Source: Methanomicrobia archaeon LH_S13
Lineage (GTDB): Archaea > Halobacteriota > Syntropharchaeia > Alkanophagales > Methanospirareceae
Assembly (NCBI GenBank): GCA_023659785.1
Contig: JAGXOR010000023.1
Location: 1 to 15,141, forward strand
Length of the DNA stretch: 15,141 bases
Direction of reading: 5' to 3'
Part shown: piece by piece, positions 1-6,022 of the stretch
Position numbering within the stretch: the stretch's first letter is position 1
Layout: every line of letters starts with the position of its first letter
Notes under the pieces: generated by a model
What the model saw: the letters and a program-made list of their open reading frames with translations, nothing else
The model's database searches: none
What the model was told of the DNA's origin: nothing
Program-made: the position numbers and the translations under genes

Positions 1-95
1 AGTTATACATTAGACATAAGGTTATTTAAGCTTTTCGGTTTTTTGTTAATACAAGAGCCAATTTATCTCCCACCTTACGGAGAGAGTCTTCTTGG

Positions 96-140
96 CTACT
101 CAGATAAAATCTCATAGTCCATCAATTCGATACAGCCCAT
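96..140 (-). pseudogene. DUF1894 gene stub (N-terminus only)
   Basis: A strong Shine-Dalgarno sequence (GGAGGTGA, complement of 145-152) lies five bases before an ATG at 140. The peptide begins MGCIELMDYEIL, which resembles the start of DUF1894 proteins, small conserved proteins of methanogens of unknown function that often follow DUF1890. The frame stops after 14 codons, whereas the family is roughly 90-100 residues. The next bases in another frame (about 112 down to 29) read an open stretch ending TKNRKA that I cannot assign to the family. I see the ribosome site and the start directly; the family call rests on recall of the N-terminal signature. It overlaps the end of the DUF1890 remnant, as expected for a coupled pair. 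Confidence 0.45.
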
Positions 141-369
141 CTCCTCACCTCCCTTATCTTATCATCTATCTTTTTCTTCAACGGATTTGGATTATGAACC
201 GTTTTGGCAACGTAATGCCCTTCGGGGTCTGAGACTTTAAGAAGCTCGAGAGCGGCATCTGTTCCCGCAATGAATACATCCATTCCAGCATTTTTAGCCT
301 ATTCGCAAGGTACAGTGCGATACTCGTCTGAACCGGAACTTCCGGACGGCCCAGAAGTAATAAAGCATC
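122..369 (-). pseudogene. DUF1890 protein remnant, internally deleted and frameshifted
   Basis: Reading 366 down to about 291 gives ALLLLGRPEVPVQTSIALYL and ANRLK; a shift of one base in a run of five A residues (near 291-295) then gives NAGMDVFIAGTDAALELL, KVSDPEGHYVAKTV and HNPNPLKKKIDDK, ending at a TGA at 122-124. These blocks match the two ends of DUF1890 (the fold of M. thermautotrophicus MTH0777), a small protein conserved in methanogens. The family is about 140-157 residues; here roughly 60-70 residues between the ADPEG-like motif and the HNP.PL motif are absent. There is no in-frame start: GATGCT occurs where GATGGCT would give ATG-GCT. It follows tfuA directly. Two one-base losses plus an internal deletion make it non-functional as written. 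Confidence 0.6.
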
Positions 370-390
370 TTTTTTATTCTTTTGAAGTAT

Positions 391-966
391 CTACCTCTTC
401 CATTTTGTTGGACTTGGCTTCAATATTTTTTGTGCATCACTTCTCAAAAATATCTTCTCATAATCCCGCTCCGGGTAATACAACGATTTCGCTATGCTTA
501 ATATCTTCTCCTTCGCCTCTTTATTTATTATCCCTCGTTCTTCTGCGAGTCCTAAATTGTATCGTATGTTCACCAGAGGCTCGGATAGCGGCTTGAAAGA
601 GTCTGGTTCAAAGATCAGTGCAACCTCATCGTCTGAAACCAGTTCACCTTTTTTATAAAGCTCATATATCCTCCCAACACCTTCCATACCATATAAATCA
701 AGTTCAGAACCCCTCAAAGCGCCCATACTCGATGCTCCTACCACCTTCACACCGTTCTCCAATGCATACAGTATTTCACGATGCGCTGTCGAGCAGGCTT
801 GAAAGAAGACGCCATCTATCAATCCTATTATCTTTGCCCCTTCTCGGACTGCCTTGAAAATATCTCCTCTGCTCACAGGCGGTCCGTATTCTGCATCCAA
901 TATATTCTTTGCAGTTTCTGCTTCAAGACTCGGTCCCACGAACACGACCACTTTTCCTTCGTGCAT
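391..966 (-). CDS. tfuA: TfuA-like protein, YcaO partner in McrA thioamidation
   Basis: This 191-residue protein matches the TfuA family, which works with YcaO to convert a peptide amide to a thioamide. In methanogens the pair installs thioglycine in the McrA subunit of methyl-coenzyme M reductase, with TfuA thought to bring in the sulfur donor. Visible family blocks are VVVFVGPSLEAETAKNIL (about 6-23), GLIDGVFFQ (48-56), ENGVKVVGASSMGALR (70-85) and EPLVNIRYNL (128-137). The start is secure: GGAGGTG (complement of 972-978) lies five bases before the ATG, inside the end of ycaO, and the genes overlap by 44 bases, which suggests translational coupling. The C-terminus looks shortened: after YPERDYEKIF the protein goes straight to RSDAQKIL, where relatives have some 20 more residues between these blocks. 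This may be a small internal deletion like those in its neighbours. Confidence 0.85.
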   Translation of the reverse strand: MHEGKVVVFVGPSLEAETAKNILDAEYGPPVSRGDIFKAVREGAKIIGLIDGVFFQACSTAHREILYALENGVKVVGASSMGALRGSELDLYGMEGVGRIYELYKKGELVSDDEVALIFEPDSFKPLSEPLVNIRYNLGLAEERGIINKEAKEKILSIAKSLYYPERDYEKIFLRSDAQKILKPSPTKWKR

Positions 967-1750
967 TCTTGCACCTCCGTCCTATCCGTTCACCATCCAC
1001 CGCATACATTTCTAATCCCGGCACGATTACTCTCACCACTGGAACTCCTATCTCCTCCCTCGTTAAATCTACCACTACCACGCGTTCTAACCCAGCTCCC
1101 CTTAGCCGCTCCACGGTGTATTTTATATCATCGAGAAAATCGTCACTATCCGAGGAAAAAGAGTTCACCGTCTCAAAATCCTTCTCCTCTGAAGTGGTGA
1201 ACCAGTGCTCGTTCCTCTTTCGCATCCAATCATATCCCATTATCCTTCTCATATCCGCCGTCGTGGTGTCCTCTCTCGCACCATGTATTTGCGTGAGTCT
1301 GCTCTGGGCAACCTCCGTCAAAGCTCTCTTGACCGCAACCTCTGCGTTCGTATGCGTCCCCATCCCGATAGTGAGCAGTGCCGGGTCTCTCAACATAATA
1401 TCATCCGAAACCGCCGCAAAAGTCGGTACGCAGACATCACTCGTTATATCCCGTATAAGCAGTGAAACATCAGCATCCGAAAATTTATCCTGGAGGACAC
1501 GAATCCCTTCCTCTTTTATTTTCACAACCGCACCTGTATTCCTTGTGATTTCCACCAAAGACCACGCATCTCTTTCTACCACTTCTGCGAGACCGTGAAA
1601 AATCGCTTCTTCCATCTCGTTACCCGCCGCCAATCCGTTCGTATTCGCCCTGAACAGTCTAACCCTATCATATCTTGAAGGAAGGGGATGAAAAACCGCA
1701 TTCGCAGGCACGTATATCTCCTCCTCTTTTATCAAATCATACCCCTCCAC
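923..1750 (-). CDS. ycaO: YcaO-domain protein lacking its N-terminal third (McrA thioamidation)
   Basis: YcaO enzymes activate a peptide carbonyl with ATP; the archaeal TfuA-linked type makes McrA thioglycine. The second Mg-ATP motif is intact (NTNGLAAG and EVVERD, residues 36-61), as are the QSR..Q segment (149-154), HGARED (156-161) and the C-terminal block PVVRVIVPGLEMYAVDGERIGRR. Family members are about 400 residues; this frame has 275 from a GTG at 1750. Family-like sequence can be followed up to about 1783 (SEEVRIPWVEGYDL) but no further. Above that the frame runs into a degenerate repeat. The first Mg-binding motif (the SA..EA.ER helix) and the N-terminal subdomain are therefore missing, so the product should not bind ATP properly. 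It overlaps tfuA by 44 bases. Either a real truncation or a misassembly; the YcaO identity is certain. Confidence 0.85.
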   Translation of the reverse strand: MEGYDLIKEEEIYVPANAVFHPLPSRYDRVRLFRANTNGLAAGNEMEEAIFHGLAEVVERDAWSLVEITRNTGAVVKIKEEGIRVLQDKFSDADVSLLIRDITSDVCVPTFAAVSDDIMLRDPALLTIGMGTHTNAEVAVKRALTEVAQSRLTQIHGAREDTTTADMRRIMGYDWMRKRNEHWFTTSEEKDFETVNSFSSDSDDFLDDIKYTVERLRGAGLERVVVVDLTREEIGVPVVRVIVPGLEMYAVDGERIGRRCKNARRKSGRVRGTES

Positions 1751-1783
1751 CCAGGGGATGCGAACTTCCTCACTATCATCATT

Positions 1784-1860
1784 TTTGGTTTGCTTTCCCT
1801 GTTTGGGATTTGGAGGTTGGGATTTACTTAGGATTTGGTAGTATTTGAAATTGGGATTTC
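1784..1860. repeat. Degenerate GGGATTTGG-type low-complexity stretch
   Basis: On the plus strand the stretch repeats variants of GGGATTT and GGATTTGG (minus strand AAATCCCAA and CCAAATCC) with imperfect spacing. It sits exactly where the missing N-terminal part of ycaO and the missing last residues of thiF should be. It has no protein-like composition in any frame. Confidence 0.6.
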
Positions 1861-1901
1861 ATGTTCATACCTCCATACCTCATCCAAAATCACCACAATC
1901 C

Positions 1902-2390
1902 TCACACGCCGGGTTCCTCCCAACCGCAACCTACAATATATTTCACCACTTCTGTCGCTTGAATACATCCTATCACACCGCACGTAGCACCTATTACGGG
2001 AAAAGCTTCTGGAGCAGGTGCTTCCGGGAATATGCACCTTAAACAAGCGGTCTCACCCGGAATTATCGTTGTCACCTGACCTTCAAATCCATACACGCCA
2101 CCATGAAAAAAAGGTATTTTCTTCTCCAGGGCAACCCGGTTCAGCAAGTATCTCGTTTGAAAGTTGTCCATTGCATCCACTATCAAATCAGAACCCTTGA
2201 TAACATCAGCAACATTATCCTCACTTATTCGCTGAGTCATCACCGCCACTTCCACATCTGGATTCATCTGCGACAGCTTTTCTTCAAACGATTCAGCTTT
2301 CTCACGCCCTATATCCTTTTCCCAATGTAATATCTGACGATTCAGATTGCTCAACTCTACTACATCGTGGTCAACGACCCTTATCCTTCC
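1902..2390 (-). CDS. ThiF/MoeB/HesA-family E1-like protein, truncated at both ends
   Basis: These enzymes adenylate the C-terminal glycine of a ubiquitin-like sulfur carrier (ThiS, MoaD or similar). Family sequence is visible from GRIRVVDHDVVELSNLNRQ (starting at 2390) through DLIVDAMDNFQTRYLLN, GVYGFEGQVTTI, the first zinc pair CLRC, and ATCGVIGCIQATEVVKY. The GxGGxGS nucleotide-binding loop that should precede GRIRVVD is absent because a breakpoint lies there, so no native start exists; a TTG at 2354 is only the first possible start. The frame stops at 1902-1904. A shift of frame at about 1905-1910 restores RIVVILDEVWRYEHEIPI, which fits the usual tail, after which the second zinc pair is lost in the low-complexity stretch. 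The gene points into ycaO-tfuA and probably belonged to that operon. Family identity is clear; function in this state is doubtful. Confidence 0.8.
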   Translation of the reverse strand, partial: GRIRVVDHDVVELSNLNRQILHWEKDIGREKAESFEEKLSQMNPDVEVAVMTQRISEDNVADVIKGSDLIVDAMDNFQTRYLLNRVALEKKIPFFHGGVYGFEGQVTTIIPGETACLRCIFPEAPAPEAFPVIGATCGVIGCIQATEVVKYIVGCGWEEPGV

Positions 2391-2395
2391 AACTA

Positions 2396-3304
2396 TTGCG
2401 TTTGCTCAAAGGATTAAGAGAGAAAGGATTTGAAAAAATCGTGTTGATGACAAACGGTTATGCGTTAGCGATGGATAATGATTATGTCCATGAGCTGGAA
2501 GAATCAGGCTTGACCGAGGCGCATGTTGATTTGAAGGCTTTTTCCGAAGACATCCACAGGTGGTACACGGGTAAATCTAACAAACCGGTGTTGAGAGCAA
2601 TCGAGAAGTTGAACGATTCTGGGATAGAACTGCTTGTTCAAACGATTTACATGCCCGGGATTGTTGATGAAGCGGAAATAGCGAAGATAGCGAAGTTCCT
2701 CGCTTCGTTGAACAGAGATATAATAATCAGTCGAAGTTGTTATCGAGAATATCCCACGCCACCACCACAAAAGACCTGGATAACGGTTTATCCCAACTTA
2801 AAAGTCCTGTGGAGGGGGATGAAAGACCAGGCGGAGGAACGATTGTCATGGCTCAGTCGCATTAGACCTCGTGAAAGCGTGGTGGGAGATTGGAAGAAAG
2901 AAGAGTGGGACTTCAAGCTCAGACATAGTTTGGTCGGTATCTCAGAGGCAAAGAAATATGTGGTTAAAGAAGAAAGGGGCTCAGGTTCGGGGCCTGTAAA
3001 AATAAAATTCCCGCTGGCTTTGCATGGTTTGACAAAAACGAGAGAGATGGAACTCGATTTTGACGGTTCTGCGACCATAGGGGAAGTGTTAGATAGATTG
3101 GTGGAAGAATATGGAGAAGAATTCAGAGAGAAGATAATGGACGGTAGTGAGATAAGACGCTCTTTTAACGTTTACCTCAACGGGATGAATATCAAAAAGT
3201 GTGAACTGACTCATCGGGCATCCGGCACATGCGCCACTCAACCGCACCTTCACCGTGCCATCCTCCACGCTCACCAGTTCTATACTGCCGCCTTCCATCG
3301 CTAA
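2396..3304 (+). CDS. Radical SAM protein with C-terminal MoaD/ThiS-like domain, truncated at both ends
   Basis: Residues 3-110 (LLKGLREKGFEKIVLMTNGY, HVDLKAFSEDIHRWYTGK, GIELLVQTIYMPGIVD) resemble the second half of the radical SAM barrel of activase-type enzymes (PflA/NrdG-like). The CxxxCxxC cluster site should lie upstream and is absent, since family sequence begins only at about 2402. After a linker, about 199-267 (VKIKFPLALHGLTKTREMEL ... GEVLDRLVEEYGEEF ... NVYLNGMNIK) form a beta-grasp domain of MoaD/ThiS type, a sulfur carrier fold. It stops before the last strand and the terminal Gly-Gly. The remaining codons after about 3197 are a frame shadow of the opposing NifU gene and are not real. 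It begins head-to-head with the ThiF-like gene, the natural partner of a sulfur carrier. As written it can be neither a radical SAM enzyme nor a thiocarboxylate carrier. Confidence 0.7.
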   Translation: MRLLKGLREKGFEKIVLMTNGYALAMDNDYVHELEESGLTEAHVDLKAFSEDIHRWYTGKSNKPVLRAIEKLNDSGIELLVQTIYMPGIVDEAEIAKIAKFLASLNRDIIISRSCYREYPTPPPQKTWITVYPNLKVLWRGMKDQAEERLSWLSRIRPRESVVGDWKKEEWDFKLRHSLVGISEAKKYVVKEERGSGSGPVKIKFPLALHGLTKTREMELDFDGSATIGEVLDRLVEEYGEEFREKIMDGSEIRRSFNVYLNGMNIKKCELTHRASGTCATQPHLHRAILHAHQFYTAAFHR

Positions 3305-3364
3305 AAGCGGACTAATCTCTTTTTCTATTACCCCCTTTACCTCTTCCAACATTTTATTTATCAT
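3089..3364 (-). CDS. NifU C-terminal-domain protein, 3'-truncated
   Basis: NifU C-domain proteins are small iron-sulfur cluster scaffolds of about 70-75 residues. Here MLEEVKGVIEKEISPLLA, MEGGSIELVSVEDGTVKVRL and SGACAGCPMSQFTL match, including the cluster-binding CxxC (CAGC). The usual start would be the second ATG at 3352; the ATG at 3364 is an alternative. Family sequence ends after FTL at about 3203, about 20 residues early, and the remaining 38 codons are antisense to the MoaD-like domain, so the long tail (ending FFSIFFHQSI) is an accident of the join. The CxxC survives but the closing helix is lost. It is divergent from the HTH regulator gene, sharing the 3365-3417 control region. Confidence 0.75.
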   Translation of the reverse strand: MINKMLEEVKGVIEKEISPLLAMEGGSIELVSVEDGTVKVRLSGACAGCPMSQFTLFDIHPVEVNVKRASYLTTVHYLLSEFFSIFFHQSI

Positions 3365-3386
3365 CTCTTTTAGGATTTATTAACAA

Positions 3387-3398
3387 TAACAATTGTTA
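3387..3398. promoter_or_regulatory. Palindrome overlapping divergent TATA elements
   Basis: TAACAATTGTTA is a perfect 12-base palindrome in the 53-base gap between the NifU-type gene and the HTH regulator. It overlaps TTATATAAA (3396-3404), which reads as a TATA element for the minus-strand gene, about 38 bases before its ATG. TTTATTAA at 3376-3383 could be the TATA element for the plus-strand gene. The palindrome is a natural candidate operator for the adjacent regulator; that is inference from position only. Confidence 0.4.
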
Positions 3399-3417
3399 TA
3401 TAAAAAGGTTGGGTAAG

Positions 3418-3750
3418 ATGAAATTCCCTTGTGAAATAATAGTGTGGGAAGTATTGCCATGCATACGGGCGGCACTCGCAGAAGAGCTGATTAAAAGAGG
3501 GTTATCCCAAAATGAAATCTCTAAAATGCTTGGGATTACGCAGGCTGCGGTATCGCAATATACATCAAAGAAAAGGGGTTCAAAGCTAAATTTTCAGGAG
3601 GATGCGAAAGAGGAGATAAAAAAACTTGCTGACGACCTCGTGCATGGTTCCGTGGATGACCTTGTCGTGAGAATCTGCCGGATATGTATGAAAGTACGCG
3701 CAAGCGGAGCAATTTGCAAATTGGACCTGTGCAACGCCGCGAAAAAATAG
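3418..3750 (+). CDS. Small HTH transcriptional regulator (COG2522-like) with C-terminal cysteine cluster
   Basis: From the ATG at 3418 the protein has 110 residues; a TTG at 3409 would add three. The start CEIIVWEVLPCIRAALAEEL and the helix-turn-helix LSQNEISKMLGITQAAVSQY (29-48) followed by KKRG are typical of the archaeal regulator family that also forms the N-terminal domain of ThiN-linked regulators. The C-terminal half is charged and ends with CRIC at 87-90, then C100 and C105, a four-cysteine arrangement that could hold zinc or an iron-sulfur cluster. Nothing looks truncated, unlike its neighbours on both sides. It is divergent from the NifU-type gene across a palindrome. The DNA-binding role is well supported; the ligand and targets are unknown, and a link to iron-sulfur or sulfur status is only a guess from context. 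Confidence 0.7.
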   Translation: MKFPCEIIVWEVLPCIRAALAEELIKRGLSQNEISKMLGITQAAVSQYTSKKRGSKLNFQEDAKEEIKKLADDLVHGSVDDLVVRICRICMKVRASGAICKLDLCNAAKK

Positions 3751-3754
3751 TACT

Positions 3755-4380
3755 TATAGGATGTCAGAATTGACAAAGATTTCAAGCCCAAATTTCTCAA
3801 AAATGCATTTGTTATGCGCCGATTACTATTTAACTCTTCCTCTTCTCTTTAAATGCTCGCAACCTCATTCTTGAAATAGTTTCCCCCATCCGATAACAAT
3901 CGGATTAAGCCTCTGGATCACCATTTCAAGGTTAATCGGCAGGTTTCTACGCGTAGCACGCCTGACAGCATCCTTGTATTTCCTGACCACCTCTTTTCGT
4001 GGCACTTTGTGGCATACGTAAACTGTAAATCAGAGGAAGTCAACGCCTTCTGCAAGGTTCTTTATCTTTGTCTTCTCCAGATGCAACGTGAGTTCCAGCT
4101 CTCCTAAGATCTCTTTTACATGAGAAATTGCTTTCCTCGCCTCTTCTTCGCTCCCGCAAAGCACAAAAAAGTCATCTGCATATCTAACCACCTCATAGCT
4201 AAGTTCTGCCATCCTTTCATCAAAATGATGCAGATAAATGTTGGCTAAAAGCGGAGATATGACACCGCCCTGCAGCGTGCCTATCAGCGTGCCTATGACA
4301 TTCTTCGCCAGTCCCAGTCCCTGCTCCATTATGTCCGCCTCGAGAAACGCCTTTATCAAGTTTAACCGATAGCAGTCTAT
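3755..4380 (-). pseudogene. Group II intron reverse transcriptase/maturase, decayed
   Basis: Reading 4380 down to 4030 gives RLNLIKAFLEADIME, GTLQGGVISPLLANIYLHHF and RYADDFFVL with the catalytic YADD, then KTKIKNLAEGVDFL and a TGA. The TGA stands where GGA (Gly of FLGF) is expected, and the same frame continues FTVYVCHKVPRKEVVRKY ... VIQRLNPIVIGWGKLFQE to another stop at 3865. A second frame gives MRLRAFKEKRKS (3868-3830), and a third gives NRRITNAFLRNLGLKSLSIL (down to about 3755), which fit the thumb/maturase end of the family with material missing between them. The first half of the enzyme, including the first catalytic Asp, is absent. It carries at least one nonsense change, two frameshifts or deletions, and a 12-base duplication. 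I found no intron domain V near either end. Confidence 0.75.
4273..4296. repeat. 12-bp tandem duplication inside the RT remnant
   Basis: CAGCGTGCCTAT occurs twice in direct succession. On the minus strand it duplicates four codons (IGTLIGTL) immediately before the QGG motif, where relatives have a single GTPQGG. The duplication keeps the frame. Confidence 0.85.
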
Positions 4381-4516
4381 TTACTTTACGAGAGAACTTC
4401 CCTCGCTTACCCCTCTTCACATGCTTCAGATTTTCTAAAGAGATAAGTTTGATATTGTCAAGGTTCAAATGTTTCAGAAACCGGTTTGCTTCGGTTTCTA
4501 GGTAATGATGCCAGCT
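4367..4516 (-). pseudogene. TnpB (IS200/IS605 family) fragment
   Basis: The open frame from a stop at 4519 to about 4367 reads SWHHYLETEANRFLKHL, then DNIKLISLENLKHVKRGKRG and KFSRKVNRLLS. This matches the RuvC-II neighbourhood of TnpB, the RNA-guided nuclease of IS200/IS605 elements, where the Glu of the LEDL/LENL motif is catalytic. Only about 50 residues remain. Neither the RuvC-I Asp, the zinc ribbon nor the RuvC-III Asp is present. At about 4367-4380 the frame gives way to the reverse transcriptase remnant on the same strand. The call rests on one short conserved block, so I am fairly but not fully sure. Confidence 0.6.
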
Positions 4517-4551
4517 CTAAATCATAAAATAAGCTAAAAATAAAGAGGGGT

Positions 4552-5868
4552 ATGATGAAAGAGGAGAAGATAAAGGTAAGGAAAAAGCATTTGACGACGG
4601 CAAATAAACCAGAGCCTGAAGAACTCTCCTTAAAGTATCATTCTTACTATAAGGGGAAAATAGAGATAGGGTTGAAGGCACCGGTTAGAAGCTATGATGA
4701 TTTTGCGATATGGTACACGCCAGGTGTGGCGGAGCCGTGTCGAGGGATAAAAAATAATCGCGAGCGAGTGTTTGAGTACACAAATAAGGGTAATTCCGTG
4801 GCAATAGTTACAGATGGGACAAGGGTGTTGGGTTTAGGGGATGTAGGGGCAGAAGCGGCGCTTCCGGTAATGGAAGGGAAAACAATGCTATTCAAATATT
4901 TGGGTGGTGTGGATGCGTTTCCTATTTGTTTGGCTACGAAGGATACGGATGAGATAATAGAAGCGGTGAAATGGATTGCACCTTCGTTTGGTGGTGTGAA
5001 TTTAGAGGACATAGAGAGTCCGAAGTGCTATTACATACTGGAAAGGTTAAGAGAAGAATTAAACCTACCTGTATGGCATGATGACCAGCAGGGCACGGCA
5101 TTGGTGATACTTGCGGGATTGATAAATGCATTGAAGGTGATAGGGAAGAGCTTGAGCGAGATAGCGATATCGCTGATAGGTGCGGGTGCAGCGAACATGA
5201 ACGTTGCGAAATATATGCGCATTGCCGGGGCAAAATATGAGAACATGATAATGACGGATAGCGGGGGAATATTGAATGCGGATAGGGGGGACGTAAAGGG
5301 AGATAAAAATAAGTGGAAGATGTGCGAAAAGACAAACAAAGAGGGTAGAAGAGGTGGAATAAAAGAAGCAATGCGTGATACTGACGTTTGCATTGCTCTT
5401 TCAACACCTGGTCCTGGTGTGATAAAGAGGGAATGGATAGCGGATATGGCGAAGGATGCGATTGTATTTGCGTGCGCAAATCCTGTACCAGAGATATGGC
5501 CGTGGGAAGCGGAGGAAGGGGGAGCAAGGATAGTTGCTACGGGGAGGTCGGACTTCAAGAATCAAGTAAATAATTCCTTAGGTTTCCCTGCGGTTTTCAG
5601 GGGCGCTTTGGATGTTCGTGCTGCGTGCATAACAGAAGAGATGTGTATAGCAGCAGCGGATGCGATAGCGCGGTATGCGGAAGAGAAAGGTATAAACGAG
5701 GGCAATATAATTCCAAAGATGAAGGAAAGTGAGATGTATGTGTGCGAAGCAGTTGCAGTGGGTATGAAGGCGATAGAGCAGGGGGTAGCTAAGAAGAAGA
5801 TGAATAGAGAAGAGTTGGAAGAGGAGGCAAGAAAGAAGATATTCGGAAAAACTATGAAAGCTTTTTAA
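4552..5868 (+). CDS. NAD(P)-dependent malic enzyme (oxaloacetate-decarboxylating)
   Basis: It converts malate to pyruvate and CO2 with reduction of NAD(P), linking C4 acids to central carbon metabolism in the cytoplasm. The 438-residue length is normal for the short prokaryotic form. Motifs: WYTPGVAEPC (54-63, catalytic Tyr), VTDGTRVLGLGDVG (86-99), PVMEGK (105-110, catalytic Lys), GGVNLEDI and HDDQQGTA (metal and substrate acids, 147-183), the dinucleotide fold LIGAGAANMNVAKYM (208-222), ALSTPGPG (282-289), and CANPVPEIWP (308-317). The glycine loop has GAGAAN where GAGAAG is usual. Two adjacent ATGs occur; the second (4555) is better spaced from AGAGGGG (4544-4550). ATAAAATA (about 4523-4530) may be the TATA element. 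The gene is intact, lies just after the mobile-element debris, and is followed four bases later by the rRNA promoter. Confidence 0.93.
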   Translation: MMKEEKIKVRKKHLTTANKPEPEELSLKYHSYYKGKIEIGLKAPVRSYDDFAIWYTPGVAEPCRGIKNNRERVFEYTNKGNSVAIVTDGTRVLGLGDVGAEAALPVMEGKTMLFKYLGGVDAFPICLATKDTDEIIEAVKWIAPSFGGVNLEDIESPKCYYILERLREELNLPVWHDDQQGTALVILAGLINALKVIGKSLSEIAISLIGAGAANMNVAKYMRIAGAKYENMIMTDSGGILNADRGDVKGDKNKWKMCEKTNKEGRRGGIKEAMRDTDVCIALSTPGPGVIKREWIADMAKDAIVFACANPVPEIWPWEAEEGGARIVATGRSDFKNQVNNSLGFPAVFRGALDVRAACITEEMCIAAADAIARYAEEKGINEGNIIPKMKESEMYVCEAVAVGMKAIEQGVAKKKMNREELEEEARKKIFGKTMKAF

Positions 5869-5872
5869 GGTA

Positions 5873-5882
5873 GTATATATAA
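5873..5882 (+). promoter_or_regulatory. rRNA operon TATA element
   Basis: GTATATATAA is a strong archaeal TATA box, placing a transcription start near 5905 and a leader of about 200 bases before 16S. It begins four bases after the malic enzyme stop. The rest of the leader (5883-6022) shows no gene. Confidence 0.6.
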
Positions 5883-6022
5883 CATGTATATGTAGCGCCG
5901 GCGTCGACTTCGATTACGGGGATACCCAAAAAGATGAGGAGTGGACTTCCGCGACACTACAAAAATAAAAGTGAATGGAGACACGATGAGATGAAAATTC
6001 GTGTCCGACATGGATACTCAAA

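Noticed and set aside
909..1598. 229-codon plus-strand ORF opposite ycaO
   Set aside because: It is a Ser/Thr/Pro-rich antisense shadow of a well-recognised YcaO frame.
1828..2046. 72-codon minus-strand ORF within thiF
   Set aside because: Mostly a shifted frame of thiF; only its end (RIVVILDEVWRYEHEIPI) is meaningful, as the frameshifted ThiF tail.
3594..3800. 68-codon minus-strand ORF beginning MRNLGLKSLSIL
   Set aside because: The first part is the tail of the RT remnant and the rest is antisense to the HTH gene; it is not an independent gene.
4934..5558. Two long minus-strand ORFs (175 and 197 codons) opposite the malic enzyme
   Set aside because: Composition is typical of antisense frames, and the plus-strand malic enzyme has every family motif.
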